A DNA stretch of 64,000 nucleotides, taken from positions 2,170,001-2,234,000 of the forward strand of contig JADKIR010000004.1 of the NCBI GenBank assembly GCA_016722655.1, read 5' to 3'. Positions within the stretch are counted from its first letter, which is position 1. Each line of letters opens with the position of its first letter. This document shows, one piece after another, positions 1 to 9,048 of this stretch. Position numbers and translations under genes: made by a program. The stretch is from Cytophagaceae bacterium. Lineage in GTDB: Bacteria > Bacteroidota > Bacteroidia > Cytophagales > Spirosomataceae. A model generated the notes under the pieces. That model had not been told where the DNA came from and made no database searches. It saw nothing but the letters and a program-made list of their open reading frames with translations.

Positions 1-202
1 CATTTCTGCTTTTCTCATGTATTAATATTAATTTTTTGCAAAAATAATATTCCTGACGGGTAATTCAGTAAATAAATTTTGTCCTTAACACTTATGCTAT
101 AACTATGGAATAAATTCAAAGTATATGGAAATTGTGATAGTGGGCTATGTGGATATTTCTTTTGCAATTGAAAAATGGTAAAATACCTTCACAAATGCAT
201 TA

Positions 203-638
203 ATGTTTGTTGACTCCACATTTTCGGTAACAAATACAGGCAATTATTATGCAAAATTTCAATCAACAGGATGTCCAAATGATTCAATTTCAGCTCATTT
301 TGAAGTTTTTATTGGCAATAATTATATAACAAAGCCTTTGAAAGTATCAAATATTGAAATATGTCCCTTACTTTCAACAAGGTATGAAGTAGAGGATATA
401 AACAATGTTTTTGGATTGTATTATTGGTACTAGGAAGGAAATAAAAATTTACGATTGGTGGAATGTTTTAATAAAAACACATAAGGTTTCAGATGTTAAT
501 AATGTATTATCATCTAAAAAGTCTTTGGAAATAAGTTTAAAAGAAAGTAGTTTGGCAACTGGTGTATATTTATATAAAATTTATTTCAACAAAGATGGTT
601 TAAAGGAAAAAACGGGGGTTTTTGAAATAGTAAGATAA
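203..638 (+). pseudogene. Remnant of a T9SS-sorted secreted protein (C-terminal part, frameshifted)
   Basis: Two overlapping reading frames (203-433 and 405-638) together look like the end of one secreted protein. The second resembles a type A T9SS C-terminal sorting domain: an IKIYDWWNVLIKT strand where functional domains read like VKIYDLLGRLVKT, then ATGVYLYKI and a final EKTGVFEIVR. The first frame stops just before this domain, so a frameshift separates them. No start or signal peptide is visible, and the upstream 200 bases hold nothing convincing. I read this as a decayed 3' end of a cell-surface protein gene. It lies outside the island boundary at 1031. Confidence is moderate because the frames are short. 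Confidence 0.55.
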
Positions 639-688
639 AAACTTTAAAAAATGTTTAAACCGAAAAATTATAGGAATTCAAATAATAC

Positions 689-1030
689 AAAAAAGCCCCT
701 ATTTCTAAGTAATTTTTGGCGGGACGGTGATACGGCAACCCGGCGGGGCTTATCCGCGATTTATTTTCAAAATTTACAAATGAATATAAACAAAAAAAGC
801 CCTCGTTTCTGAGATCTTTTTGGCGGGACTGTGATACGGCAACCCGGCGGGGCTCAATCGCGATTTATTTTCAAAATTTACATATGAATATAAACAAAAA
901 AAGCCCTCATTTCTGAGAGCTTTTTGGCGGGACGGTGGTACGGCAACCCGGCGGGGCTCATCCGCGATTTATTTTCTAAATTTACAATTGAATATAAACA
1001 AAAAAAGCCCTCATTTCTGAGAGCTTTTTG
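689..1030. repeat. Tandem 103-104-bp repeat array with terminator-like hairpins
   Basis: Units begin at about 689, 792, 896 and 1000 (the last is partial). Each starts with an A-run and a hairpin of the form AAAAAAGCCCTC..GAGAGCTTTTT. The first three continue with a GC-rich segment (GGCGGGACGGTGATACGGC and onward), then an AT-rich tail ending TGAATATAAAC. In the partial fourth unit the hairpin is followed instead by the tRNA-Asp 3'-end remnant. Read on the minus strand, every unit is a short GC-rich stretch followed by a Rho-independent terminator, so the array could encode repeated small RNAs or be a duplicated tRNA-downstream region. Units 1 to 3 differ by only a few bases, which suggests recent duplication. 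Confidence 0.85.
1000..1030 (-). terminator. Rho-independent terminator downstream of the displaced tRNA-Asp 3' end
   Basis: On the minus strand the sequence reads AAAAAGCTCTCA, a short loop, TGAGGGCTTTTTTT, immediately after the tRNA acceptor-stem remnant at 1031-1053. This is what the original 3' context of tRNA-Asp would look like before the island inserted. Confidence 0.7.
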
Positions 1031-1053
1031 GCGGTCCGGACGGGACTCGAACC
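1031..1053 (-). other. Putative attL: displaced 3' end of tRNA-Asp
   Basis: The 23 bases match the 3' end of the intact tRNA-Asp gene at 27873-27895 in 22 positions and in the same orientation (A at 1045 against G in the intact gene). They cover the 3' half of the T-arm and the acceptor strand. A tRNA 3'-end duplicate about 26.9 kb from the intact gene, with a tyrosine recombinase gene next to the intact copy, is the standard signature of a tRNA-integrated island. Confidence 0.8.
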
Positions 1054-1101
1054 ATTTCAGTAACTTATTGATTTTTAATGTCTTGTAAACCCTTTAAATC
1101 T

Positions 1102-1124
1102 GAGGTCACCTAATAGGTATCTAA
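1102..1124. repeat. Putative arm-type recombinase site, left end
   Basis: GAGGTCACCTAATAGGTATC lies about 50 bases inside the left tRNA remnant and closely matches GAGGTCACCTAAGAGGTCAC at 27752-27771 inside the right end, in the same orientation. Integrases of this class bind core and arm sites, so a shared repeat at both island ends fits. Assignment is by position only. Confidence 0.5.
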
Positions 1125-1304
1125 AAAAAACTTTCACTTTTTCAAATATTTTTAGGCCTAACAAAAATAACTAAATCAATTCAAAAGAAATATAAAATGA
1201 TAAATAATTAAGATTTAAGTAATTCAAAACAACACAAAGTAGCATAAAAGACAAATCGTAAAATATTGAATATCAAATAGTTATATTTTTTTATTCCAAT
1301 TTTT

Positions 1305-1349
1305 GATACTATATTTACATATAATTTTAAACTAAAACAATATAGTATC
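1305..1349. promoter_or_regulatory. Perfect 10-bp inverted repeat ending at the start codon of the next gene
   Basis: GATACTATAT at 1305-1314 and its exact complement ATATAGTATC at 1340-1349 are separated by 25 bases, and the second arm ends one base before the ATG at 1350. The first arm overlaps a TATATTTA sequence, one mismatch from the Bacteroidota -7 element TAnnTTTG. It could be an operator, or a 5' hairpin masking translation initiation. Confidence 0.5.
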
Positions 1350-2165
1350 ATGGCAAGGCAATCAGGTCACGTTAAATATGTCGGAACTATCGGTGATATA
1401 CGACATTTCAAAATTAAAGGAAATTCAGGCTATTTTGCAGGTCTTAAAGGTGGACCAACTGGCGATCAAGTTCTCACAGCACCCGAGTTCGCAAGGACTA
1501 GAGAAAATATGTCAGAATTTACAGCTTGTGCAATGGCAGGGAAGTCCATTAGAGTGGGTTTTTCTGCATTAATGAAACAAATGTCTGACCCGCAACTTAC
1601 AGGCCGTCTTACGGGAATCATGAAAAAGATTAACCTTGAAGATGGATCAGAAGCAAGAGGGCAGCGGGCCATTCTTATTTCACAACAATCTCAATATCTA
1701 ACAGGGCTAGATTTTAACAAAAATAAGTCTCTGGTAAGGATTCTTTCAGCTCCCTTTACACTTACTCCCGAAACGGATAGAAGTGGCTCAAATTTAGCTT
1801 TTGCAGACTTTATTCCTGCTAATATGGTTAATGCACCTGCCGGTACTACTCATTTCAGGCTTATTAATGCTCTGGCAATCGTTTCGGACTTTGCCTATAA
1901 TCAACAATCTGGAAATTATGAATCAGTAGACCCCGCTAACAATGAAAAAGGTGCAATTACCTACAGTGATTATTTGGATATCAAACAACCTACAGGAAAT
2001 ATTTCTTTGGATACTAATATCCCTGGACTTGTTGGTATAAGTGATTCCTCAACCGTTTTAAATGCCATTGGTATTGAGTTTTACCAAAAAGTTAATAATG
2101 AGTATTATTTACTAAATAGTGGCCATTCGCTTCAATTGGTAGCTGCATATAATTCAACATTGTAA
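1350..2165 (+). CDS. Conserved Bacteroidota protein of unknown function (MARQSG-type)
   Basis: The 271-aa protein starts MARQSGHVKYVGTIGDIRHF and contains FARTRENMSEFTACAMAGK and then SEARGQRAI. From memory this belongs to a family common in Bacteroidota, with an N-terminus of the MARxxGxIKLxGTIxGxxFYK type and a RTRENxxEF motif; its role is not known to me. There is no signal peptide or membrane segment. Length is normal for the family and the ATG directly follows the second arm of an inverted repeat, which suggests control at the promoter or start site. A good terminator follows, so it is a single-gene unit. It is the first gene inside the island's left end. Confidence 0.8.
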   Translation: MARQSGHVKYVGTIGDIRHFKIKGNSGYFAGLKGGPTGDQVLTAPEFARTRENMSEFTACAMAGKSIRVGFSALMKQMSDPQLTGRLTGIMKKINLEDGSEARGQRAILISQQSQYLTGLDFNKNKSLVRILSAPFTLTPETDRSGSNLAFADFIPANMVNAPAGTTHFRLINALAIVSDFAYNQQSGNYESVDPANNEKGAITYSDYLDIKQPTGNISLDTNIPGLVGISDSSTVLNAIGIEFYQKVNNEYYLLNSGHSLQLVAAYNSTL

Positions 2166-2182
2166 GTATTAAATATATTTGG

Positions 2183-2218
2183 ATAGACTCCTTCGTTTCG
2201 AGGGGGTCTATTTTTTTT
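2183..2218 (+). terminator. Rho-independent terminator after the 271-aa gene
   Basis: ATAGACTCC and GGGGGTCTAT form a stem around TTCGTTTCGA, followed by eight T residues, 18 bases after the stop codon. Confidence 0.85.
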
Positions 2219-3062
2219 ATACTATATCTATCCTTTATAGTGGACTCATCTATCAAATATCTGTTAAAATGAATGCACTGCCCCTAAAAGGGCAATGCTG
2301 AAAGGAAACGCTGACCTGTAGAATGGACCCAAAGGTAAGAGCCACCCGGTAACCTGAAAACCCTGACGCCACGCCGGGGAGACTGGATAAAGAAAGCCCT
2401 GGAAACAAAACGCTGGAATGCATAGGGTGAAAGCGGTAAAAACTCTGAAGCTGAAGATGATGAAAACTGTGACATAAGTAAAAAATTTATATGCCTCTCA
2501 GAGTTTGGCGGATAAAAAAATACAAAAGGAAACGGAATAAATGATGGCCTTGTGCGGCTGGGTGTGTTTATGCCGTAGTCTTTTTTATTTTTTTTGTGCT
2601 GGCTTGTGCGTTTGGCCGCCAAACTAACTTAGCATATGAATTTTTTACGCACAGGATTTATCATTTTCAGATTTTTGGAGGATAAGGTTGAAGTCGGGAT
2701 TTGGAGGCCTCTGGCGGTTGATATGAGCAAATGATTGGCTTTTTGAAACAAAACCAACCTTTTAATATTTTTTTTCGAAAACAGAAAAGAAAAAAAAGAC
2801 ATGCTCCTCAAAAAGTGGCAAAATGGGGCTGTCAAGGTTTTTGAGAAAAAAATACTACCACGGATTGGCGTAGTGGAGATTTTTTTATCAAAACCCGTAG
2901 GGCTTGACCTTTACTGCACTATTTTGACGCTTTACCTTTGCTATTTCTTTTTTTGAGAATAATTATTCCTCCAACAAAAGTCGATACTTACTTTTTTAGC
3001 AATTATCAAGTTGCTTAAATTATTGGCAAGGGATGCGAAATAAACAAGACTAATTTCGGGCT
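2219..3062. other. Gene-poor stretch with a large inverted repeat
   Basis: No convincing gene. A minus-strand open frame at 2284-2622 has low-complexity, unbiased content and looks spurious. The stretch is locally GC-richer and purine-biased compared with its surroundings. It contains the large inverted repeat at 2478-2648 and a CCAC/GTGG motif near 2865. It resembles untranslated Bacteroidota inter-cassette DNA more than decayed coding sequence. Confidence 0.5.
2478..2648. repeat. Large inverted repeat, arms about 34 bp, element A
   Basis: The left arm 2478-2511 and right arm 2616-2648 are reverse complements except for a central six-base block and one other base. Outer parts are GTAAAAAATT(T/C)ATATGC and inner parts AGTTTGGCGG. 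The spacer is about 104 bases. Sequence next to the right arm (TTGTGCGTTTGGCC..ACTTAGCATA) is related to that at the second element (TTGTGCGTTGGCC..ACTTAACATA, 4031-4060), so the two are members of one family. Confidence 0.7.
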
Positions 3063-3359
3063 ATGAAAATGAAGGATTTATCATTGATATGGATGGAAGG
3101 GAATAACTATGCCATATTGAGCTTACCATTTATTACTTATTCCATTCAGCCGAATTGGAATAACAAGATCAACCAGAATAATTCTGAAAAGCCATTTATT
3201 GCGAGTTTTAAAAGCTCAATATCAATTTTTCAATCTTTTGATTGTGAGTACAAAACGACAAGCGAAGCTAAAAAAGGCTGTGAAATTCATCTAAAAAAGC
3301 TGCTTGAATTTTTATTCCAGAGACTTGATACAATTGTCGATTTCGGTGTGAAAGAATAA
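3063..3359 (+). CDS. Small hypothetical protein, 98 aa
   Basis: The protein starts MKMKDLSLIWMEGNNYAIL. I recognise no domain, signal peptide or membrane helix; the sequence is a plausible small soluble alpha/beta protein with reasonable codon use. The stop codon is immediately followed by the ATG of the next small gene at 3360, with no gap, so the two are translationally coupled. The pair sits between two related large inverted repeats (2478-2648 and 4049-4147), an arrangement reminiscent of a gene cassette. Function unknown. Confidence 0.6.
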   Translation: MKMKDLSLIWMEGNNYAILSLPFITYSIQPNWNNKINQNNSEKPFIASFKSSISIFQSFDCEYKTTSEAKKGCEIHLKKLLEFLFQRLDTIVDFGVKE

Positions 3360-3665
3360 ATGGATAAAGTATTAATTAAACTAAAAAGTGCTATTGAGGA
3401 AAAACTTGTGCATCGAAAAATAACGGTTGAAGTTTTTTCAAAAAACAATAAACGAAATCCGGCTTTAAGTGAGATCAAGGTAATAGGACAAACTAAAGAA
3501 GGCTATAAGGCAGACTGTAGAATCGTTTTTTATTCCGACACGATGGAAGCAAAGTTTGCTGAAGGCAATACTGATGTGTGTGAATGGATTATGAAACATT
3601 TTCTTCAAAAGCCACATTATGATGTTTATAATTTTCTTCTTTCAACCAGTGGCAGATATCCATAA
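3360..3665 (+). CDS. Small hypothetical protein, 101 aa
   Basis: The protein reads MDKVLIKLKSAIEEKLVHRK at the start and ends LSTSGRYP. No family is recognised. Mixed alpha/beta character, no signal peptide. It directly abuts the stop of the preceding 98-aa gene and is probably co-translated with it, so the two may form a complex such as a toxin-immunity or toxin-antitoxin pair; that is only an inference from size and coupling. Confidence 0.6.
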   Translation: MDKVLIKLKSAIEEKLVHRKITVEVFSKNNKRNPALSEIKVIGQTKEGYKADCRIVFYSDTMEAKFAEGNTDVCEWIMKHFLQKPHYDVYNFLLSTSGRYP

Positions 3666-4435
3666 ATTTAAAATCGAAACAGGTACAATGCAATGGGGGC
3701 AAGGTAGACCCAGACTATAAGGAAAGCATACCTATAAAAAAGGTGTGGCTGGAAAAAGCATGTGTGGCTCATGGATTTATTCCGGGATGTGCGGAAGGGT
3801 GGGAGAGCCAAATCCATGAGCTACTGATGCTGTGCGATGGCTTAGGATAGTGAAATGAATGGAACGGAATGGCTGACGTGGGCTTGATTCCTGTTATTGC
3901 TAAATATTATGACGTGCAATGAATGAACTTTCCTAAGACACATGGATGGAAAGAATTTATGCTTTACTTATAGGCTGCACCGCTAAAAGGGTGGTGGGGA
4001 ATTGTGGCCTACTCTTTACGTAGCAAGGTTTTGTGCGTTGGCCGTGCGGCTACTTAACATAATAGAATTATATAAACAGGGGCTCGACCCTGGAGCGATA
4101 GCGGAACCTACGGCTGGTTATATAATACTCTATTATGTTTAAGTAGCTTTGGGTTGTTTTTTCTGGCATATCTTCTTGGCAGAATATAACTATTTAAGCA
4201 GAATGTCTTTTTGCTGTGCGGCTGGAATAGCTCTTTGTTTTTCTGAGGAACGAAGAAAACAATGTGCTATGTGTGCGGCTGGGGGCAAAAAGTATGCAAG
4301 AAAAAACAACGATGGGCTGGGGAGGGGTAGGAAAGACATAAGCGACATAAAAGCTTAATCTACCATTTTTTTAAATAATAAACTAATAGGTTAATATTAG
4401 ATATTTGATTTAATTAGTCTCTTGTCTTTAAAAGT
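3666..4435. other. Gene-poor stretch with hairpins and a second large inverted repeat
   Basis: No convincing gene; an open frame at 4149-4358 is Cys/Ala-rich, has no homology I recognise and is probably spurious. A perfect 12-bp inverted repeat is present (GCTCATGGATTT at 3767-3778, complement at 3810-3821, 31-base loop). The second large inverted repeat lies at 4049-4147. The motif GTGCGGCT recurs at about 4044, 4216 and 4272, and also near 2553. Confidence 0.5.
4049..4147. repeat. Large inverted repeat, arms about 32 bp, element B (attC-like layout)
   Basis: The arm 4049-4079 (GCTACTTAACATAATAGA and on) pairs with 4113-4147 (ending TCTATTATGTTTAAGTAGC) with only small indels. The loop contains GGGGCTCGACCCTGG. 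The left arm holds ACTTAAC, which fits the integron attC consensus RYYYAAC, but the right arm has an extra T in its GTTTAAG, so the match to a true attC is imperfect. Confidence 0.65.
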
Positions 4436-7400
4436 TTATTTTTTTACAATTCTAAAAGATTTAGAGAATTTATCATTTGAAAAGTTGAGATAATAGACTC
4501 CTGGAGATAAATTTTCAATAATGACATTCTTTGAAAAGGAAGATTCGTCTTTAATAATAAAATGTTTTAAAATATTTCCATTCGAGCTAACTAAAAACAA
4601 ATTTCCATTGATATTATCTTTAGAAGTCAATTCAACGAAAATAAAATCATTAGATGGATTTGGAAATACGAAAAATTCAATGTTAAAATTATCTAGTTCA
4701 GCCCCTAAAACTACATCAATATAAATATTACTGCTATATGTTTTACAGCCATTGTTGTTAATAACTGCTTGATAAAAACCAGGCTTATCAACAATAATTT
4801 TATTCGAATTTTCACCAAGAATAACGTCCCCATCTTTTTCCCATTCAATTTGATATTGTGGATTTGTAGATATTTGTAATGTATCGGGGGTATTTAAAAG
4901 TATAAATCCAATACTTTTTTTAATAAATGGCAAGGGAGGGTAATCAAAATGAGTAATATTAAATTCATTACTTATTGAACTACAATTAAGGGCGTCGATT
5001 ACATTTAATTTATAAGTTCCTGCTGAATTAACTGTTAAAGTAGAATTATTTGAATTTTCAAAAATTATAGAATCTTTATACCAAAGAAATTTAAATGGTT
5101 TTGTGCCTTTTTCAACTACAGCTGATAAATTGTTAAAATTATTCCCGCATATTGTGTTATTGCCAATAATTTTGGAAATAGGAGCATTTGATAAGTAGAC
5201 ACTTATTGAGTCTTCTGAGTTTATAGTTGGGGAAGAACTAAAGATTGAAAGAGAATATTTTCCGTTTAATATAGCTGCCCCAATTTTCATAACCCAGGAT
5301 CCATTCGGCTTTTTTTCAATTGGGAACAAAAGAGTTTTATCGTCTAATTTTAATTTGACATAAAAGCGATTTTCCATATTGAAATTTCCTTCTATTTTTG
5401 GTGATAACACGAGCTCATCTTTTAAACAAACACTATTTGGCAAGGCATTACCTAATTTTATACTTGGCAATATGCCAATTTGAATTAATGATTCAGGGCC
5501 AAAACAACCATTAGAAATGCAACTTGCAGAAAAAGAAGTACTACTATTTATTGTAAAATCAAATAAATTGCTCCCAAAAATATTTTTTTGCCCACTTTCC
5601 AATTCGCTTTTCCATTTCCAGGATACATTCTCGCAACCTTCAGCCTTTAATAAAATATTTTGTCCAATTTCTACTAAATTTGATTTAGTAGAAATATTGG
5701 GTTGAGTAATTAAAAAACATTTATCAATTTTCAGAAGTGTTGAAAGATTTATATTAAACCATAAGTTGTCTTGCTCATCAATTTTTAAAAATGAATAAAA
5801 AGGCAGGTTATTTAACAATAAGGACCATGAATTCTTAGAGAATTTATGAACCCTTTCGAAATTATTTGAAGATAAATCTAGCACAAAAATATCATCATTC
5901 TTGTTTATTTCAAATCCTTTAATTGTTTGGCTTAAGGGAGAATTTAAATTGTTAAAAAATGACCAGCTTATACCATCAAACTTCCCTAAACCTTTCCCTG
6001 ATACTACTGCCCAATAATTACCTTTTGAATCAATTTTAAAATTTGAAATTGATATACCAGGACTTGTAGAAGGTGAGATTATTGTTTTAAAACTGTTACT
6101 ATTAAAATCATATTCTATTAATCCAGTAATTGAGCTTTCTGGGATAGGAAATGAAAACCATACAATCTTACCTTTCGAATATAAAATATTGGATTTAATG
6201 GGAATATTGGTAACGGGTAAGAGATTACCATTTGTGATTTTATAGATTTTATTTCCATCATTAAGTAGATTATTGTTAGGTTCAATATCTTTAATAGTAT
6301 AGGCCGGAAAGTCAGGAAAAAATTCTTCAGAGGATATTAAACTTAGAGAGCCAGGCTCATATTTTCTAAGTGTATAAACAGGTTTAGGGAAAATTCCTGA
6401 GTATTGATAAATTTTTGCCAATTCAACAATTTTACAAATATTCCCATAATCATCAACTCGTAAAAAATTAAAGAATTGAGTAGAGCCAAAATCTCCATTA
6501 GAATTTTGGCGATTAATTTTTTTCAATGAAAGGTTTTGTGTATTTAAATTAATGAGGCTATTTTCTGAAATAAAATAAAGCAATCCTTTACTTAAAACTA
6601 GTTCTTTTATGTTTACACCAAGTTCTTTAAAATTGTCTTGATGAATCAAAGTATTAAATGTTTTATCTTCAGAGCTAGTAGTTTTAAAAGAAAATGAATA
6701 GGATGCAATTATACCATTCGGTAAATTTTTGTTTGGAAATAGCAAAGAATTTATAAAGTCAACTTTAAGAAAATAGGAAGTATTGCTTTTCAAACTATCT
6801 ATTAAAAAAGAAGTAGCTCCATTTATTGTAATATCTAAATTTCTTTTTGATACTAAAACGATTGGGGCTGAAAAATCGATATTTTCTGAAATTGTGAGCC
6901 GAATCTCTTCCTTGGAATATTTTGATGTAAACAAAAGGAAGTTTGTTGGGGCGTTATTGGTATCAAAGAAAGATACCTTAATCGGTGAATTTCTAAATTT
7001 TGGTATAATTTTTTTGATTTCAGACCAATCACTTATGCTTTTATCCCCTATGGATCGAGCTCTCCAAATCAAGACTTCGTCGTTAAAGCGATTTAAGCTC
7101 TGAGAATTAATTTCTATTGGTTTGTCGTTATTGTAAGAAAATGTGAGAGCATTTAAAAATTCTGATTCTTGATAGCTAGTAATTTGAATTTCGTAACTAG
7201 AAACTCCTTCAATATAGCCTAATTCAAATCGAATACTCTTTGAAATATCAATTCCTTTCGCACCATCCAGGGGTTTGAAAACTTTTGGAACTTGCAAATA
7301 TGTATTGGAGTTTTTCAAGAGCAAAATATTAGACCAACTAGATTCTCCCAGATAATTTATCGACTTTACTCTAATATAATATTCCTGGTTTCTTTGTGTA

Positions 7401-8392
7401 GCATTAAGATTTATATAATTAATTAGGGTTGTATCTTTATCAAGGATATTCTGAAAATTCTTGTCAGAAGATATTTCATAAATGTAATTTTGAGCAAGTG
7501 TACTTGAGCTGAAGAGGAATTTGTTTTTATTATTTGTTACTTCATTTGGAAGAAATATTTTTTCCGGGATTGATGTAATTTTTTTTAAAACTTTTAATGT
7601 GTAATTGTTTATTACTGATTTGCATAATGGATGAAATGTAAAAATATTGCCTTTTGGACAATAACTCATTACGGTTCCTTGTTTAACCTCTAAAGCATTT
7701 TCATAACAATTCCCCTCCATCTGATAACAATAATCTAGCGGACCACCAGGCCAATTACAATTTTGAGTATGAACGGAGCCAAAATTATGGCCAAGTTCAT
7801 GAACTAATGTGCCTATGTCACCCAATGGTGAAACGCACTCTTTACTGCCAATACCACTTGCAAGACCACCTGCTCCTTCAAGAGTCTTAGTTGGTAAATA
7901 AACCAGGATATCAAAACCTCTAATATTATAATCACGATTTGGATATATACTATTTAATTTAGACAAAGAAATAAAAATATTTGAAACTCCGTGAAAAGGA
8001 TCAAGGCTTTCATCTTTCCAAATATTAATTGAAGCGGCATGAAGCTTAATATTTAGTTCTTTTTCAGTAATCTCATTTGCATTATTAACCATTTTGAGAA
8101 CAGCCAAAGTTATAGCAAGCGTGTCATTGCCAAACTCTTTGTAAGTATGAGAATCTATTTCAATACCTAAATTACAGAGTAAAAGGTCATCTGCTTTCAA
8201 TTTTCCTTTACTTTCTGTAGTACCTTTTGAAGAAATAATCATTAATTGCTTAATGTCATCAGAAATAATGCTATCGTCTATACCACAATTAATGGATTGA
8301 GAGAAACCATTTGAATAGGAAGAAAAAAGAACTGCAATCACTACAAATTTTAGGCCTATGTAAAGATTGTGGAGTTTTATTATTTTTTTCAT
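4436..8392 (-). CDS. Secreted T9SS-sorted zinc metalloprotease
   Basis: This 1318-aa protein begins with a signal peptide (MKKIIKLHNLYIGLKFVVIA to about residue 32). Around residue 200 it has the metzincin zinc site HELGHNFGSVH (HExxHxxGxxH) and about 40 residues later the Met-turn VMSYC, as in reprolysin-like M12B-type peptidases. Fibronectin-like and beta-propeller-like segments follow, then Ig/PKD-like repeats. The end is a type A T9SS sorting domain (FVFPNPSNDFIFVEL..LSPGVYYLNFSNDK..FRIVKK). The product should be exported, passed through the outer membrane by T9SS and anchored or released, and should cleave extracellular proteins. It stands alone in the island as cargo, strongly AT-rich. 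Confidence 0.9.
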   Translation of the reverse strand: MKKIIKLHNLYIGLKFVVIAVLFSSYSNGFSQSINCGIDDSIISDDIKQLMIISSKGTTESKGKLKADDLLLCNLGIEIDSHTYKEFGNDTLAITLAVLKMVNNANEITEKELNIKLHAASINIWKDESLDPFHGVSNIFISLSKLNSIYPNRDYNIRGFDILVYLPTKTLEGAGGLASGIGSKECVSPLGDIGTLVHELGHNFGSVHTQNCNWPGGPLDYCYQMEGNCYENALEVKQGTVMSYCPKGNIFTFHPLCKSVINNYTLKVLKKITSIPEKIFLPNEVTNNKNKFLFSSSTLAQNYIYEISSDKNFQNILDKDTTLINYINLNATQRNQEYYIRVKSINYLGESSWSNILLLKNSNTYLQVPKVFKPLDGAKGIDISKSIRFELGYIEGVSSYEIQITSYQESEFLNALTFSYNNDKPIEINSQSLNRFNDEVLIWRARSIGDKSISDWSEIKKIIPKFRNSPIKVSFFDTNNAPTNFLLFTSKYSKEEIRLTISENIDFSAPIVLVSKRNLDITINGATSFLIDSLKSNTSYFLKVDFINSLLFPNKNLPNGIIASYSFSFKTTSSEDKTFNTLIHQDNFKELGVNIKELVLSKGLLYFISENSLINLNTQNLSLKKINRQNSNGDFGSTQFFNFLRVDDYGNICKIVELAKIYQYSGIFPKPVYTLRKYEPGSLSLISSEEFFPDFPAYTIKDIEPNNNLLNDGNKIYKITNGNLLPVTNIPIKSNILYSKGKIVWFSFPIPESSITGLIEYDFNSNSFKTIISPSTSPGISISNFKIDSKGNYWAVVSGKGLGKFDGISWSFFNNLNSPLSQTIKGFEINKNDDIFVLDLSSNNFERVHKFSKNSWSLLLNNLPFYSFLKIDEQDNLWFNINLSTLLKIDKCFLITQPNISTKSNLVEIGQNILLKAEGCENVSWKWKSELESGQKNIFGSNLFDFTINSSTSFSASCISNGCFGPESLIQIGILPSIKLGNALPNSVCLKDELVLSPKIEGNFNMENRFYVKLKLDDKTLLFPIEKKPNGSWVMKIGAAILNGKYSLSIFSSSPTINSEDSISVYLSNAPISKIIGNNTICGNNFNNLSAVVEKGTKPFKFLWYKDSIIFENSNNSTLTVNSAGTYKLNVIDALNCSSISNEFNITHFDYPPLPFIKKSIGFILLNTPDTLQISTNPQYQIEWEKDGDVILGENSNKIIVDKPGFYQAVINNNGCKTYSSNIYIDVVLGAELDNFNIEFFVFPNPSNDFIFVELTSKDNINGNLFLVSSNGNILKHFIIKDESSFSKNVIIENLSPGVYYLNFSNDKFSKSFRIVKK

Positions 8393-8739
8393 TTAGTTAA
8401 TTATAAAAATTTGGGAAATATTATTAAGAGATTCAAAAGTTTAAACTAAAGATTATTTAGTTAAAATTATGTTGTTTTTTTATAATTACATTGAATTTTA
8501 AACAAATTCATTTAAATAATGGGATGTAACTTATTAATTATGTTTTATAAAACTGCTTTTTATAAATAAATCATGATTTAATAGATTTAAATATTTAAAA
8601 TATGTGGTACCGTTTAATAAAATTTTAATTTAACAATAAAAAACAATTCAATTTTTTTTCAAAAAATAACTATTTTTTGAAATTTTGTAATAATTTAGCA
8701 CGTCATTTGATTAAGAATCAGATAGTAATAAAAAAATCT
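8393..8739. other. AT-rich intergenic stretch
   Basis: Very AT-rich spacer between the divergent metalloprotease gene and the interrupted plus-strand gene. It must carry both promoters, but I see no convincing -33/-7 pair. No RNA gene is visible. Confidence 0.4.
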
Positions 8740-9048
8740 ATGGGCAAAATAAAATCAAATTTGTTAACATTAAAAAAACCTGTTGACGCAAAAACTATAC
8801 TATCACATGTAACTAGTGTATCTAATAGTTTAAATCTAGATTTAGAAAAATATGAGGATGTTGTAAATTATTATGCTCAAAAGAAGCTTTATGCTATCAT
8901 CGGTAATGATTTTCTAAAAAAAGCTATTATAATATTTAAACATATTTTTGCTCTGGCAAATACTGAAGTTAATATTTTTACAAAAGCCTTATTAAAATCT
9001 GATCCAGAATATTGTCTTAAACGCAATTACTTGGACACGATAATTAAT

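Noticed and set aside
689..1030. Possible CRISPR array
   Set aside because: Units of 104 bases are near-identical throughout with no unique spacers, and no cas genes are present.
2284..2622. Minus-strand open frame of 112 codons
   Set aside because: Ser/Phe/Pro-rich unbiased content, spans an inverted-repeat arm, no recognisable similarity.
4049..4147. Calling element B a true integron attC site
   Set aside because: Only one side matches the core consensus; the other has an extra T, and no integron integrase is visible.
4149..4358. Plus-strand open frame of 69 codons
   Set aside because: Cys/Ala-rich, built on the recurring GTGCGGCT motif and overlaps the repeat region; not gene-like.
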